Position numbers and translations under genes: made by a program. The notes under the pieces were generated by a model. The model did no database searches and was not told the DNA's origin. It was given only the letters and a program-made list of their open reading frames with translations. A stretch of 64,000 bases of DNA from Cupriavidus sp. (GTDB taxonomy: Bacteria > Pseudomonadota > Gammaproteobacteria > Burkholderiales > Burkholderiaceae). The stretch is from NCBI GenBank assembly GCA_031181345.1, contig JAPSLC010000012.1, positions 40,330 to 104,329 of the forward strand. Direction: 5' to 3'. Each line of letters opens with the position of its first letter. Within the stretch, counting starts at the first letter, position 1. Below are positions 8,581 through 16,386 of this stretch, one piece after another.

Positions 8581-9171
8581 ACAGAGCGATTCCATGAAGA
8601 GAAGCGCCGACGCAAGGGGAACGCGGGCCGGTCCCCGGGGACGCTCGCGGCGGCGCATGCGCGGCTAACGGCCGGGTTCGGCCGATATTCACCCTCGGCT
8701 TGACAGGGGATTGGTCGATGTGATCCATAAGGCTGGCGGACCCGATGGGCGACGGTCATTCCAACGGTCATTCGGGCGGCGCGACGCTTGCCTCCCGCCG
8801 CACTCCCCCTGGCGGGGGGAGTGTGCCGATGCACTTTGCGAATACAATCCAGGGTTCGAAAATCAAAAGAAATACGGGTAAGGTCAACACAGGGGAGCGT
8901 CATCTTGCGACCGACATCGACACGGGTTCGGTCGCTCGGCAGCCGCGCCATCGCGATACGCGCGTGAGCCAGGGCCCGCGGCGCAAGCCGCGGCCGGCGC
9001 GCTGCCTTCGGAAGCCTCAAGGTCTACGCAAAGGCGTCGATAACCGCTAGCAGCGGCCAACCGGCTTCCTCATCCGCATCAATCCGTTTCGGCTAACGGC
9101 AACCAGGGCCGGGCGCCTTCGTGCGTCCGTGGGCCACTGCGCGCCGTCGGCCGGACTATCCGTCACCTCGC
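8581..9171. other. Intergenic region upstream of the aryl-polyene locus
   Basis: The 591-base gap lies between the divergent chemoreceptor and the first pigment gene and must hold both promoters. A perfect 9-bp hairpin (8801-8809 with 8815-8823, CACTCCCCC/GGGGGAGTG) is visible, without a following T-run. TTGACA occurs at 8700-8705 on the plus strand but no good -10 box sits 16-18 bases on. Short frames in this stretch (for example 8745-9050) have no ribosome site and no recognisable product. Confidence 0.5.
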
Positions 9172-9936
9172 ATGGCATGTGAATTCGCAATCCGCGGCTG
9201 GGCCGCGTGCGCGCCGCAATTGCATACCGCCCAGCAATGGGAGGCATGGAGCCGCGCGCCCTGGCTGCCGCTGGAAGGCGAGGTGCCGCCGGTGGCCGGC
9301 ATGGCGCCGATGCTGCGGCGCAGGCTTGGCGCGCTGGGCCGCGTGGCGCTGCATGCCGCCTACGCAGCCGACGCACCCGCGGATAGTCCGATGGTCTTCG
9401 CTTCGCGCCATGGCGAACTATCGCGCTCCGCGCTGATGCTCGAGGAGCTGGCCGCCGGCGCGCCGCTGTCGCCGACCAGCTTCGGCTTGTCGGTCCACAA
9501 CGCGATCGGCGCGCTGTATTCGATCGATCAGCGGCGCCCGGCCGTGCTGCAGGCGATCGCCGCCGGCAGCGAGACCGCCGAGGCCGCACTGGTCGAGGCC
9601 TGCGGCTTGCTGGCCGAGGGCCACGAGGAAGTGCTGGTGGTGTGCTACGACGCGCCGCTGCCGCCGTCCCACGCGATGCACGCCGACGAGCCGGACGCGC
9701 TGTACGCCTGGGCCTGGCGCATCGCAGCGCCGCGCGCGGATGCACCGCGCTGGACGCTGACATGCGGCGCGGATGACGCGGTCGAGGCCGGAGATGGCCT
9801 CGATGTCGGGGCGCAGTGCGATGCCGGCGTGCCGCTGCCGCATGGGCTGGCGGTGCTGCGCTTCATGCTGGCGCGGTCCGCGTCGCTGCGCCATCGTGGC
9901 GGCGGCCGTAGCTGGACCTGGCGTCGCCATGGTTGA
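9172..9936 (+). CDS. Beta-ketoacyl synthase-like chain-length factor (ApeC-like)
   Basis: The 254-residue protein (MACEFAIRGWAACAPQ...) has the short ketoacyl-synthase N-terminal fold of the aryl-polyene chain-length factor family. Family features are MAPMLRRRLGALGRVALHAAY (about 44-64), the FASRHGE and SLMLEELAAGAPLSPTSFGLSVHNAIGAL segments, and the inactive AAGSETAEAALVEA stretch where a real KS would carry Cys. It would pair with the full KS at 20671-21870, as ApeC pairs with ApeO in the E. coli system (named family knowledge). It is the first gene of the co-directional block and overlaps the next by 8 bases. The start at 9172 is chosen by family N-terminus; no strong ribosome site precedes it, and GTG 9121 is an alternative. 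Confidence 0.88.
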   Translation: MACEFAIRGWAACAPQLHTAQQWEAWSRAPWLPLEGEVPPVAGMAPMLRRRLGALGRVALHAAYAADAPADSPMVFASRHGELSRSALMLEELAAGAPLSPTSFGLSVHNAIGALYSIDQRRPAVLQAIAAGSETAEAALVEACGLLAEGHEEVLVVCYDAPLPPSHAMHADEPDALYAWAWRIAAPRADAPRWTLTCGADDAVEAGDGLDVGAQCDAGVPLPHGLAVLRFMLARSASLRHRGGGRSWTWRRHG

Positions 9937-10705
9937 GCGACTCGACCGCGGCTGGCGCATCTGTGCGACCGGCATCTGCTTCGCCTGCTTCGGCGTCGGC
10001 GGACTGGCGCTGCGCGTGCTGGTGTTCCCGCTGCTGTCGCTGCTGCTGCGGCCCGCGCCGGTGTGCCAGCGCGCCTGCAAGGACCTGATTCACCATGTGT
10101 TCCGGCTGTTCGTCTGGCTGATGGCCGGCGTCGGCGTGATCCGCTACGAAGTGCGCCATGCCGAGCGCCTGCGCCGTTCCGGCTTGCTGATCGTGGCCAA
10201 CCATCCGTCGCTGATCGACGTGGTGTTGCTGATCTCGCTGGTGCGGCGCGCCGACTGCGTGGTCAAGGCGGCGCTGATGCGCAATCCGTTTACGCGCGGT
10301 CCGGTGCGCGCGACCGGCTATGTCTGCAACGACGCGGGCCCCGGCATGGTCGATGCATGCATTGCCTCGCTGCGCGCGGGCAATAACCTGGTCATCTTCC
10401 CCGAGGGCACGCGCACCGAGCCGCGCGGCCTGCCGCGCCTGCAGCGTGGCGCCGCCAATATCGCCGTGCGGGGCGGGTTTGCGTTGACGCCGGTCACGAT
10501 CCGCTGCACGCCGCCGACCCTGACCAAGGGGGAGAAGTGGTACCGGGTACCGGTGCGGCGCCCACGGTTCGTGATCGAGGTGCACGAGGACGTGCCCGTC
10601 GATCGCTGGGTCGCGCCCGATACCGAGCCGATGCAGGCCGTGCGCGACGTGACGCGCGCGTTGGCAGAATTCTTTATCCAGGAGGTACGCCGTGAAGGCG
10701 CTTGA
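9929..10705 (+). CDS. 1-acyl-glycerol-3-phosphate acyltransferase-like (PlsC-fold) protein
   Basis: The product has 258 residues, two hydrophobic stretches near the N-terminus (about 12-55) and the PlsC acyltransferase motifs. These are NHPSLID (HX4D, about residue 90), the motif II region FTRGPVRATGYV, and FPEGTRTEPRGLPRLQRGAANIA (motif III). Such enzymes move acyl groups from acyl-ACP to lipid acceptors on the cytoplasmic side of the inner membrane. In this locus it is likely to place an acyl or aryl-polyenoyl group on the lipid carrier of the pigment. ATG 9929 overlaps the end of the chain-length factor gene, implying coupled translation. The acceptor is unknown. Confidence 0.88.
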   Translation: MVERLDRGWRICATGICFACFGVGGLALRVLVFPLLSLLLRPAPVCQRACKDLIHHVFRLFVWLMAGVGVIRYEVRHAERLRRSGLLIVANHPSLIDVVLLISLVRRADCVVKAALMRNPFTRGPVRATGYVCNDAGPGMVDACIASLRAGNNLVIFPEGTRTEPRGLPRLQRGAANIAVRGGFALTPVTIRCTPPTLTKGEKWYRVPVRRPRFVIEVHEDVPVDRWVAPDTEPMQAVRDVTRALAEFFIQEVRREGA

Positions 10706-10961
10706 ACAAGAAATCAAGGAATTGATCGTGGCCTCGCTGTCGCTGGAGGACATCCGCCCCGCGGACATCGACAGCGAGGCGACGCTGTTCGTCGAGGGCC
10801 TGGGCCTGGACTCGATCGACTCGCTCGAACTCGGGCTGGCGGTGCAGAAGCGCTACGGCGTGGCGATGAGCGGCGACAAGGAGGAGATGCGCAAGCACTT
10901 CGCCAGCGTTGCGGCGCTGGCGCGCTTCGTCGCGGCCCAGCGTACGCCGCAGCCGGCCTGA
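10692..10961 (+). CDS. Acyl carrier protein (first of pair)
   Basis: The 89-residue acyl carrier protein has the phosphopantetheine site LGLDSIDSLEL, with the modifiable serine at residue 41. GTG at 10692 is the start, preceded by GGAGGT at 10681-10686, and it overlaps the acyltransferase end by 14 bases. Two different ACPs side by side are a mark of aryl-polyene loci (ApeE/ApeF-like), where one carries the starter and the other the growing chain. It would be activated by the phosphopantetheinyl transferase at 24907-25641. Confidence 0.93.
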   Translation: MKALEQEIKELIVASLSLEDIRPADIDSEATLFVEGLGLDSIDSLELGLAVQKRYGVAMSGDKEEMRKHFASVAALARFVAAQRTPQPA

Positions 10962-11023
10962 GGCAGTCGTTGCGAAGCCCCGGTTCAATCCCTATTCCCT
11001 CCGAAGACATCAAGCCAAAGATC

Positions 11024-11290
11024 ATGACTCACGAAGAAATTTTCGCGCGCGTGGCGGCGGTCCTGGAAGAGACGTTCGAGATCGATGCCGAGCGCATCCG
11101 TCCCGAGGCGCGCCTGTACGAGGACCTGGACATCGACAGCATCGATGCGGTCGATCTGCTGGTCAAGCTCAAGCCGATGCTGAACAAGCCGCTCAAGCCC
11201 GAGCAGTTCAAGTCGGTACGCACGGTGCAGGACGTGGTGGCGGCGCTCGCGCTGCTGATCGACGCCTCGCCCACGCCGGCCGAGGTGTGA
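11024..11290 (+). CDS. Acyl carrier protein (second of pair)
   Basis: The 88-residue carrier (MTHEEIFARVAAVLEETFEIDAER...) has YEDLDIDSIDAVDLLVKL around the phosphopantetheine serine S39. It is distinct in sequence from the preceding ACP, with an acidic helix II that should suit the dedicated KS and ligase. The ATG at 11024 follows a 62-base gap after the first ACP; an in-frame start at 10970 would give an atypical N-terminal tail and is rejected. Role by locus context: carrier for the elongating polyene. Confidence 0.93.
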   Translation: MTHEEIFARVAAVLEETFEIDAERIRPEARLYEDLDIDSIDAVDLLVKLKPMLNKPLKPEQFKSVRTVQDVVAALALLIDASPTPAEV

Positions 11291-11296
11291 CGCGCG

Positions 11297-11872
11297 ATGG
11301 CAGGCGGCACCGGCTGGCGCCTCTCGCCACGCATGCTGCTGGCGGGGGCGGCCACGCTGCTCTATCCGCTGATCGTCTACGCGGGGCTGCGCCATGCGTC
11401 GCCGCGCGTGATGGCGATTGCGCTGGTCGCCGTGGCGCTGCTGCGCGCCGGCACGCTGCGCGGCAAGCCGGCCTGGATGGCCATGGTGGCCGCCGCGCTG
11501 TTGCTGGCCGCCGCGGTGTTCCTGTCCGGCGAGACGCTGCCGCTGAAGCTGTATCCCGCGCTCGTCAATGGCGTGATGCTGGCCGTGTTCGGCTGGAGTC
11601 TGCTGCACCCGCCCACGGTGGTCGAGCGCCTCGCGCGTCTGCGCGAGCCGGATCTGCCGCCCAGCGGCGTCGCCTATACGCGCCGCGTGACCGTCGCCTG
11701 GTGCCTGTTCTTCGTCTTCAACGGTGCGCTGGCACTCGCCACGGCGTGGTGGGCCAGCGACGCAGTCTGGGCGCTGTACAACGGCGGCATCGCCTACCTG
11801 CTGATCGGGCTGATGTTTGCCGGCGAATGGCTGGTGCGAAAGCGCGTGCTGGCAAGGAAGCATGATGACTGA
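11297..11872 (+). CDS. COG4648-type integral membrane protein of aryl-polyene loci
   Basis: This is a 191-residue polytopic protein with about six hydrophobic segments (around 12-30, 37-48, 57-72, 82-98, 130-150, 160-178) and a cytoplasmic loop LHPPTVVERLARLREPDLPPSGVAYTRRVT. The family is seen almost only in aryl-polyene and related clusters and has no defined biochemical role; RefSeq-style names for it are uninformative. Position between the ACPs and the ligase suggests a membrane anchor or helper for pigment assembly. It starts 6 bases after the second ACP and overlaps the ligase start by 11 bases. Confidence 0.82.
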   Translation: MAGGTGWRLSPRMLLAGAATLLYPLIVYAGLRHASPRVMAIALVAVALLRAGTLRGKPAWMAMVAAALLLAAAVFLSGETLPLKLYPALVNGVMLAVFGWSLLHPPTVVERLARLREPDLPPSGVAYTRRVTVAWCLFFVFNGALALATAWWASDAVWALYNGGIAYLLIGLMFAGEWLVRKRVLARKHDD

Positions 11873-13601
11873 CTGTGTTGGCCTGCCGGAGCTGGTGCGG
11901 GAGCTGGCGCGCACGCCCGATGTCGCCGTCGCCGACGGCCTGCGTGCGGCGGCCTTCCTGCATCGCGTGGTCGCATGGCGCGCGGCCTTCGCCGCGCGCG
12001 AGGGCGAGCGCTGGGCGCTCTATCAGGAGGCCGCCCCGGAATTCGCCGCGGCCCTGTTCGGCGCCTGGCACGCCGGCAAGCAGGTGGTGCTGCCCGGCGA
12101 TACGCGGCCCGAGACGCTGGCCGCGCTGCGTCCGCTGGTCGATGGTTTTGCCGGCGAATTGCCGCATGGCCTGCTGCCCGCTCCGATCGCCGCCACGCGG
12201 CAAGTGGACCTGTCGGACGCGGCGCGGTCGTGGCCCCCGCTGTGTCCGCGATCGACCACGGTGACGCTGTTCACCTCCGGTTCCACCGGCGCGCCGACCG
12301 GCCTGCCCAAGCGGCTGGACCAGCTCGATTGCGAAGTGCGGGCGCTGCAGAGGGCCTTCGGGGCCAATCTGTCCGCCGGCACGGAGGTGCTGACGACGGT
12401 GTCGCATCAGCATATCTACGGCCTGCTGTTCTGCGTGCTGTGGCCGCTGGCCGCGCGGCGTCGGATGCCGGCGGCGCGCTTTGCCTTCCATGAAGAGATC
12501 GTCCGCGCTGCCCCCCATGTATCGCCCGGCGCGGTGCTGGTCAGCAGCCCGGCGCATCTGCGCCGCATGCCGGCCTCGCTCGACTGGACCGGTGCGCGGC
12601 GGGCGCTGCGGGCGGTGTTCTCGTCGGGCGGGCCGTTGCCCCCCGACGCCGCGGCGGACGCGCATGCGCATCTTGGGCGCTGGCCCATCGAGGTCTACGG
12701 CAGTTCGGAGACCGGCGGCATCGCCTGGCGCACCGCCAACGATGGAAACATCGCGTGGACGCCGCTGCCGGGCGTCGAATGGCGCATCGACGACGGCCTG
12801 CTGGCGGTCCGCTCCGGCCATCTTGCCGAAGCAGGCTGGGTGGTCGGCAGCGATCGCGTCGAGGCGGCCGATGGCGGCAGTTTCGTGCTGGTCGGGCGCG
12901 CCGATCGCATCGTGAAGGTCGAGGAAACGCGCGTGTCGCTGACCCGCATCGAACAATTGCTGCTGGCTTCGCCGCTGGTCGAGGAGGTCCGCGCGCTGAC
13001 GGTCGAACTGGATATCGGGCTGCGTACCGCGGTGGTGGCCGTGCCGAGCGCAGCCGGCGCGACGATGCTGGCGCAGGGAGGCAGGCCAGCGCTGGTCGCG
13101 GCATTGCGCGCGGTCCTCGCGCAGGCGCTGGAGCCGATCGCCTTGCCGCGCCGCTGGTGTTTTCCGGCCGCGCTGCCCTGCAACGCGCAGGGCAAGACCA
13201 CCGAGGCGATGCTGCGCGAGCTGGTGCGCGGCGTGCTGCCGCGCGTGCAATGGCTGCCGGCCGAAGGGCCGGGCCGCGCCGCCGCGCTGCTCGGCATCGA
13301 TGCGGACCTGGCCGTGTTCGATGGCCACTTCGAACAGGCGCCGATCGTGCCCGGCGTGGCGCAGCTGGACTGGGTCATGACGCTGGCGGCGCAGGCGCTC
13401 GAGGTGCCCCCGCGCAGCGCATTCCGCCAGCTCGATGCGCTCAAGTTCCAGCAGGTGATTCGCCCCGGCGATGTCGTGCGCGTCGATCTGGAGTGGCAGG
13501 CGGAGAAAGGCACGCTCGTCTTCAGGCTGGTCTCCGATGTCGGTCAGCATGCGAGCGGCCGGGTGGTGTTCGGCGCCATCATCGGAGCCAGCGATGTTTA
13601 G
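11862..13601 (+). CDS. Acyl-ACP ligase (AMP-binding) fused to a hotdog dehydratase domain
   Basis: This is a 579-residue two-domain protein. The N-terminal adenylate-forming domain (about 1-450) has TSGSTG (138-143), YGSSETGG (279-286) and VGRADRIVKVEETRVS as the hinge region. The C-terminal part (about 465-579) is a hotdog fold with DGHFEQAPIVPGVAQLD (from 487), the FabA/FabZ-type H and PG signature. In E. coli the ligase (ApeH) and the dehydratase (ApeI) are separate proteins; here they are joined. The expected reaction is ATP-driven loading of an aryl acid onto the ACP, with the hotdog part dehydrating 3-hydroxyacyl-ACP, perhaps together with the gene at 21876. Start options are ATG 11862 or 11865. 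Confidence 0.88.
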   Translation: MMTDCVGLPELVRELARTPDVAVADGLRAAAFLHRVVAWRAAFAAREGERWALYQEAAPEFAAALFGAWHAGKQVVLPGDTRPETLAALRPLVDGFAGELPHGLLPAPIAATRQVDLSDAARSWPPLCPRSTTVTLFTSGSTGAPTGLPKRLDQLDCEVRALQRAFGANLSAGTEVLTTVSHQHIYGLLFCVLWPLAARRRMPAARFAFHEEIVRAAPHVSPGAVLVSSPAHLRRMPASLDWTGARRALRAVFSSGGPLPPDAAADAHAHLGRWPIEVYGSSETGGIAWRTANDGNIAWTPLPGVEWRIDDGLLAVRSGHLAEAGWVVGSDRVEAADGGSFVLVGRADRIVKVEETRVSLTRIEQLLLASPLVEEVRALTVELDIGLRTAVVAVPSAAGATMLAQGGRPALVAALRAVLAQALEPIALPRRWCFPAALPCNAQGKTTEAMLRELVRGVLPRVQWLPAEGPGRAAALLGIDADLAVFDGHFEQAPIVPGVAQLDWVMTLAAQALEVPPRSAFRQLDALKFQQVIRPGDVVRVDLEWQAEKGTLVFRLVSDVGQHASGRVVFGAIIGASDV

Positions 13602-14343
13602 GCCCGTCGTGTTGATCCCGGTGTACAACCACGAACACGCGGTCGGGCAGGTCCTTGCCGCGGTGCTGTCGCATCCGGTCCCATGCCTGCTGGTCGACGA
13701 CGGCAGCGCGCCGGCTTGCGCCGAGGTATTGCGCGAACTCGCCGCCAGCCGTCCGGACCGCGTCGAGCTGCTGCGGCTGCCGGACAACCAGGGCAAGGGC
13801 GGGGCCATTATCGCGGGCGCGCTGCATGCGCGCCGGCGCGGCTACAGCCATGTGCTGCAGATCGACGCGGACGGCCAGCACGACAGCGCCCGCATCGCCG
13901 ACTTCCTGGCGCTTGCCCAGTCCAGCCCCGAGGCGCTGATCTGCGGCTGCCCGGTGTACGACGCGTCGGTGCCGCGCGCGCGGCTGATGGGCCGCTACCT
14001 GACCCATGTCTGGGTCTGGATCAATACGCTGTCGTTCGCGGTGCGCGACGCGATGTGCGGACTGCGGGTCTATCCGCTGGCCTCGCTGGTGCCGCTGGTG
14101 CAAAGCGTGCCGCTGGGGCGGCGCATGGAGTTCGACATCGAGGTGCTGGTGCGCCTGGTCTGGCGCGGCGTTCGCATCGTCAACGTGCCGGTGCGCGTCA
14201 CCTATCCCGCCGACGGCGTGTCGCACTTCCGCGTGTGGCGCGACAACGCGCTGATCTCCGGCATGCACGCGCGCCTGTTCGCCGGCATGCTGCTGCGCGC
14301 GCCGGTGCTGCTGGCGCGCAAGTTCGGCCTGGGGCCAGCATGA
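13594..14343 (+). CDS. Family 2 glycosyltransferase
   Basis: The 249-residue GT-A enzyme has VLIPVYNHEHAVGQV at the nucleotide site, LLVDDGSA, and the metal-binding QIDADGQHD. GRRMEFDIEVLVRLVWRGVRIVNVPVRVTY near the end is typical of DPM1/DPG-like GT2 proteins. Such enzymes move sugar from NDP-sugar or polyprenyl-phosphate-type donors. In aryl-polyene loci this gene is thought to build the glycolipid to which the polyene is attached (inference from locus conservation). The ATG at 13594 overlaps the ligase stop by 8 bases and the gene ends in an ATGA overlap with the next acyltransferase. Confidence 0.9.
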   Translation: MFRPVVLIPVYNHEHAVGQVLAAVLSHPVPCLLVDDGSAPACAEVLRELAASRPDRVELLRLPDNQGKGGAIIAGALHARRRGYSHVLQIDADGQHDSARIADFLALAQSSPEALICGCPVYDASVPRARLMGRYLTHVWVWINTLSFAVRDAMCGLRVYPLASLVPLVQSVPLGRRMEFDIEVLVRLVWRGVRIVNVPVRVTYPADGVSHFRVWRDNALISGMHARLFAGMLLRAPVLLARKFGLGPA

Positions 14344-15302
14344 ACACCGCCGCGCCGGGCCGCCGCTGGTCGCCGCACTGGGCCGATATCGCCGAGTCGA
14401 CCTGCGTCTGGGGCATCTGGTCCCTGTACGCGGTCAACCGGATATTCGGCCGGACGCTGTTTCGCGTGCTGCTGTATCCCGTCGTGATGTATTACTGGCT
14501 GGCGAGGCCCGCCGCGCGGCGCGCCTCGGTGGACTTCCTGCGGCGCGTGCATCGGTACACCGGCACGGCCGGCGCGGTCCCGAGCCGGCGCCACAGCCTG
14601 CGCCATCTGCTGTCCTTCGCGGAGACGCTGCTCGACAAGATGCTCGCGATCAGTGGGCGCTACCGCTTCGACGCGGTGCGCCGCGAAGGCGCCGAACTGA
14701 TGGCGCGCCAGCGCGACAGCGGCCGCGGCGCCGTCATCGTCACCGCGCACATGGGCTGCCTCGAGCTGTGCCGGGTGGTGTCCACCCACAAGGCGGGACT
14801 GCGCGTCAACGTGCTGGTGCACACCATGCACGCCGAGCGCTTCAACCGGATTCTGTCCCGGCTCGATCCGCAAGCGGTGGTGCAGCTGATCCAGGTCACC
14901 GAGATCACGCCGGCGACCGCGCTGTTGCTGCAGCAGAAGATCGAGGCCGGCGAGTTCGTCGCCATTGCCGGCGATCGCGTGCCGCTCGAGGGCGGGCGCA
15001 GCGTGACCGTCTCCTTTCTGGGCGAGCCGGCGCGGATGCCGATCGGGCCGTACGCGCTGGCCGCGCTGCTGCGTTGCCCGCTGCTGGCGATGAGCTGCGT
15101 GCGCGCCGGCGACGGCCATCTGCTGCGCTTCGCGCAACTGGCCGAGGCGGTCGTGTTGCCGCGCGGCGGCCGGCAGCAGGCGCTGACGCTCCACGCGCAG
15201 GCCTATGCCGACTGGCTGGAGGTGCAGGTCTGCGCCTCGCCCTACGAGTGGTTCAACTTCTACGATTTCTGGAGCGGCGCCGCCGACGGCGACGCCCGCT
15301 GA
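14340..15302 (+). CDS. LpxL/HtrB-like lipid acyltransferase
   Basis: The 320-residue protein has one N-terminal hydrophobic helix (about 38-58) and the lysophospholipid/lipid A acyltransferase motif HMGCLE (HX4E). AGDRVPLEG follows, then the LRCPLLAMSCVR strand and a C-terminal YEWFNFYDFW. LpxL-type enzymes transfer acyl chains from ACP onto glycolipids at the inner membrane. Here a plausible donor is the aryl-polyenoyl-ACP made by the locus and the acceptor its glycosylated carrier lipid (inference). The start at 14340 overlaps the glycosyltransferase stop as ATGA. Confidence 0.88.
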   Translation: MNTAAPGRRWSPHWADIAESTCVWGIWSLYAVNRIFGRTLFRVLLYPVVMYYWLARPAARRASVDFLRRVHRYTGTAGAVPSRRHSLRHLLSFAETLLDKMLAISGRYRFDAVRREGAELMARQRDSGRGAVIVTAHMGCLELCRVVSTHKAGLRVNVLVHTMHAERFNRILSRLDPQAVVQLIQVTEITPATALLLQQKIEAGEFVAIAGDRVPLEGGRSVTVSFLGEPARMPIGPYALAALLRCPLLAMSCVRAGDGHLLRFAQLAEAVVLPRGGRQQALTLHAQAYADWLEVQVCASPYEWFNFYDFWSGAADGDAR

Positions 15303-15313
15303 GCAACGCATCC

Positions 15314-15751
15314 ATGTCAATGTCGCCGTCCGCCGCGCACGCACCGCTCGCGCATGAACTGGTAATGAGTCCCGCCTTCCACGACCTCGATCCGATGGAT
15401 GTGGTCTGGCATGGCAACTACGCGCGCTATTTCGAGCTGGCCCGTTGCGCGCTGCTGGCCCGCTTCGACTACGACTATCCGGCCATGCGCGATTCCGGCT
15501 ATGCCTGGCCGGTGGTCGACATGCGCATCAAGTACATTCGGCCGCTGGTCTATGGGCAGCAAACCATCGTGCGAGCCACCATCGTCGAGTGGGAGCACCG
15601 GCTCAAGATCGACTACGAGATTCGCGACGCGGCCAGCGGCCGGCGGCTGACGCGCGGCTACACGATCCAGGTGCCGGTCGAGATCGCCACCGGCGAGATG
15701 AGCTATGTCTGCCCGCCGGTGCTGGCACAACGCCTGGGAGTGGCATCGTGA
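15314..15751 (+). CDS. Acyl-CoA/ACP thioesterase (4-hydroxybenzoyl-CoA thioesterase-like hotdog)
   Basis: The 145-residue single hotdog domain carries the 4HBT signature DLDPMDVVWHGNYARYFELAR, in which the Asp/His pair sits on the central helix, and the strand segments MRIKYIRPLVYGQQTIVRATIVEWE. It could release or proof-read acyl chains stuck on the ACPs. Thioesterases of this type are regular members of aryl-polyene loci. It lies 11 bases after the acyltransferase and ends in a GTGA overlap with the LolA-like gene. The real substrate is not known. Confidence 0.88.
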   Translation: MSMSPSAAHAPLAHELVMSPAFHDLDPMDVVWHGNYARYFELARCALLARFDYDYPAMRDSGYAWPVVDMRIKYIRPLVYGQQTIVRATIVEWEHRLKIDYEIRDAASGRRLTRGYTIQVPVEIATGEMSYVCPPVLAQRLGVAS

Positions 15752-16386
15752 TCGCGCGGCTATTGCGTATGGCGTCGCGCATGGCGCGGCACGTTGTCCT
15801 CGCCGCGGTCGCATTCGGCGGCGCGCCGGCGTACGCCGCCGGCCTGCTGGACCAGGTCGCCGCGCGGCTCGACGATGCGCCGGTGATCCGCGGTGGGTTC
15901 GAGCAGACCCGCACGGTTGCCGGTTTCGCCATGCCGCTGGTCTCGCGCGGCGACTTCGTACTGGCACGGGGCCGCGGCCTCGTCTGGCATACCCGTGCAC
16001 CGATCGCGTCCAGCCTGCTGCTGACGCCGCAGGGCCTGACCATGCGCGGCGCCGACGGCAGCGTCCAGCAGCAACTGCAGGCCGACGCGCAACCGGGCCT
16101 GCGCGCGGCGCTCGAAGCCATCCTCGCCGTGCTGCGTGCCGATGCGCCGGCGCTGGCGCAACGCTTCGCCGTGGCCGGCGAAGTGCGGGGTAAACAGGGC
16201 TGGAAACTCGCGCTGACGCCGACCGATGCCGATATGCGCCGGGTATTGACCCGCGTGGATCTGGCAGGCGACCGCTTCGTGCGCGAGGTGCGTTTGCAGG
16301 AGGCCGGCGGCGACAGCACCGTGGTGCGCCTGCTCGCGCCGATGGCGGCCGGCGCCGACGCGGCGCGGGAGATTGCCGTTGACTGA
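15748..16386 (+). CDS. LolA-like periplasmic outer-membrane lipoprotein carrier
   Basis: This is a 212-residue secreted protein: signal peptide about 1-31 (RMARHVVLAAVAFGGAPAYAAG), then a LolA-type half-barrel with VIRGGFEQTRTVAGFAMPLVSRGDFVLARGRGLVWHT, matching the FxQ...G.f......glvW pattern of the family. LolA shuttles lipoproteins through the periplasm. This locus-specific paralogue is likely to carry the pigment lipid to the outer membrane, working with the MMPL pump that follows. The GTG at 15748 overlaps the thioesterase stop by four bases. An ATG at 15769 would still keep the signal peptide. Confidence 0.86.
   Translation: MIARLLRMASRMARHVVLAAVAFGGAPAYAAGLLDQVAARLDDAPVIRGGFEQTRTVAGFAMPLVSRGDFVLARGRGLVWHTRAPIASSLLLTPQGLTMRGADGSVQQQLQADAQPGLRAALEAILAVLRADAPALAQRFAVAGEVRGKQGWKLALTPTDADMRRVLTRVDLAGDRFVREVRLQEAGGDSTVVRLLAPMAAGADAAREIAVD

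Noticed and set aside
8681..8688. Flagellar sigma (FliA) -10 box GCCGATAT for the chemoreceptor
   Set aside because: It points away from the chemoreceptor gene and the -35 match and spacing are wrong.
8801..8823. Rho-independent terminator
   Set aside because: The stem is strong but no T-run follows on either strand.
8745..9050. 101-codon frame before the pigment locus
   Set aside because: Composition is Arg/Gly/Thr-rich without a fold pattern, no ribosome site, and it contains the hairpin at 8801-8823.
11718..13808. 696-codon minus-strand frame opposite the ligase
   Set aside because: His/Arg/Gln-rich composition typical of the antisense of GC-rich genes; the plus strand has a clear ligase-dehydratase.
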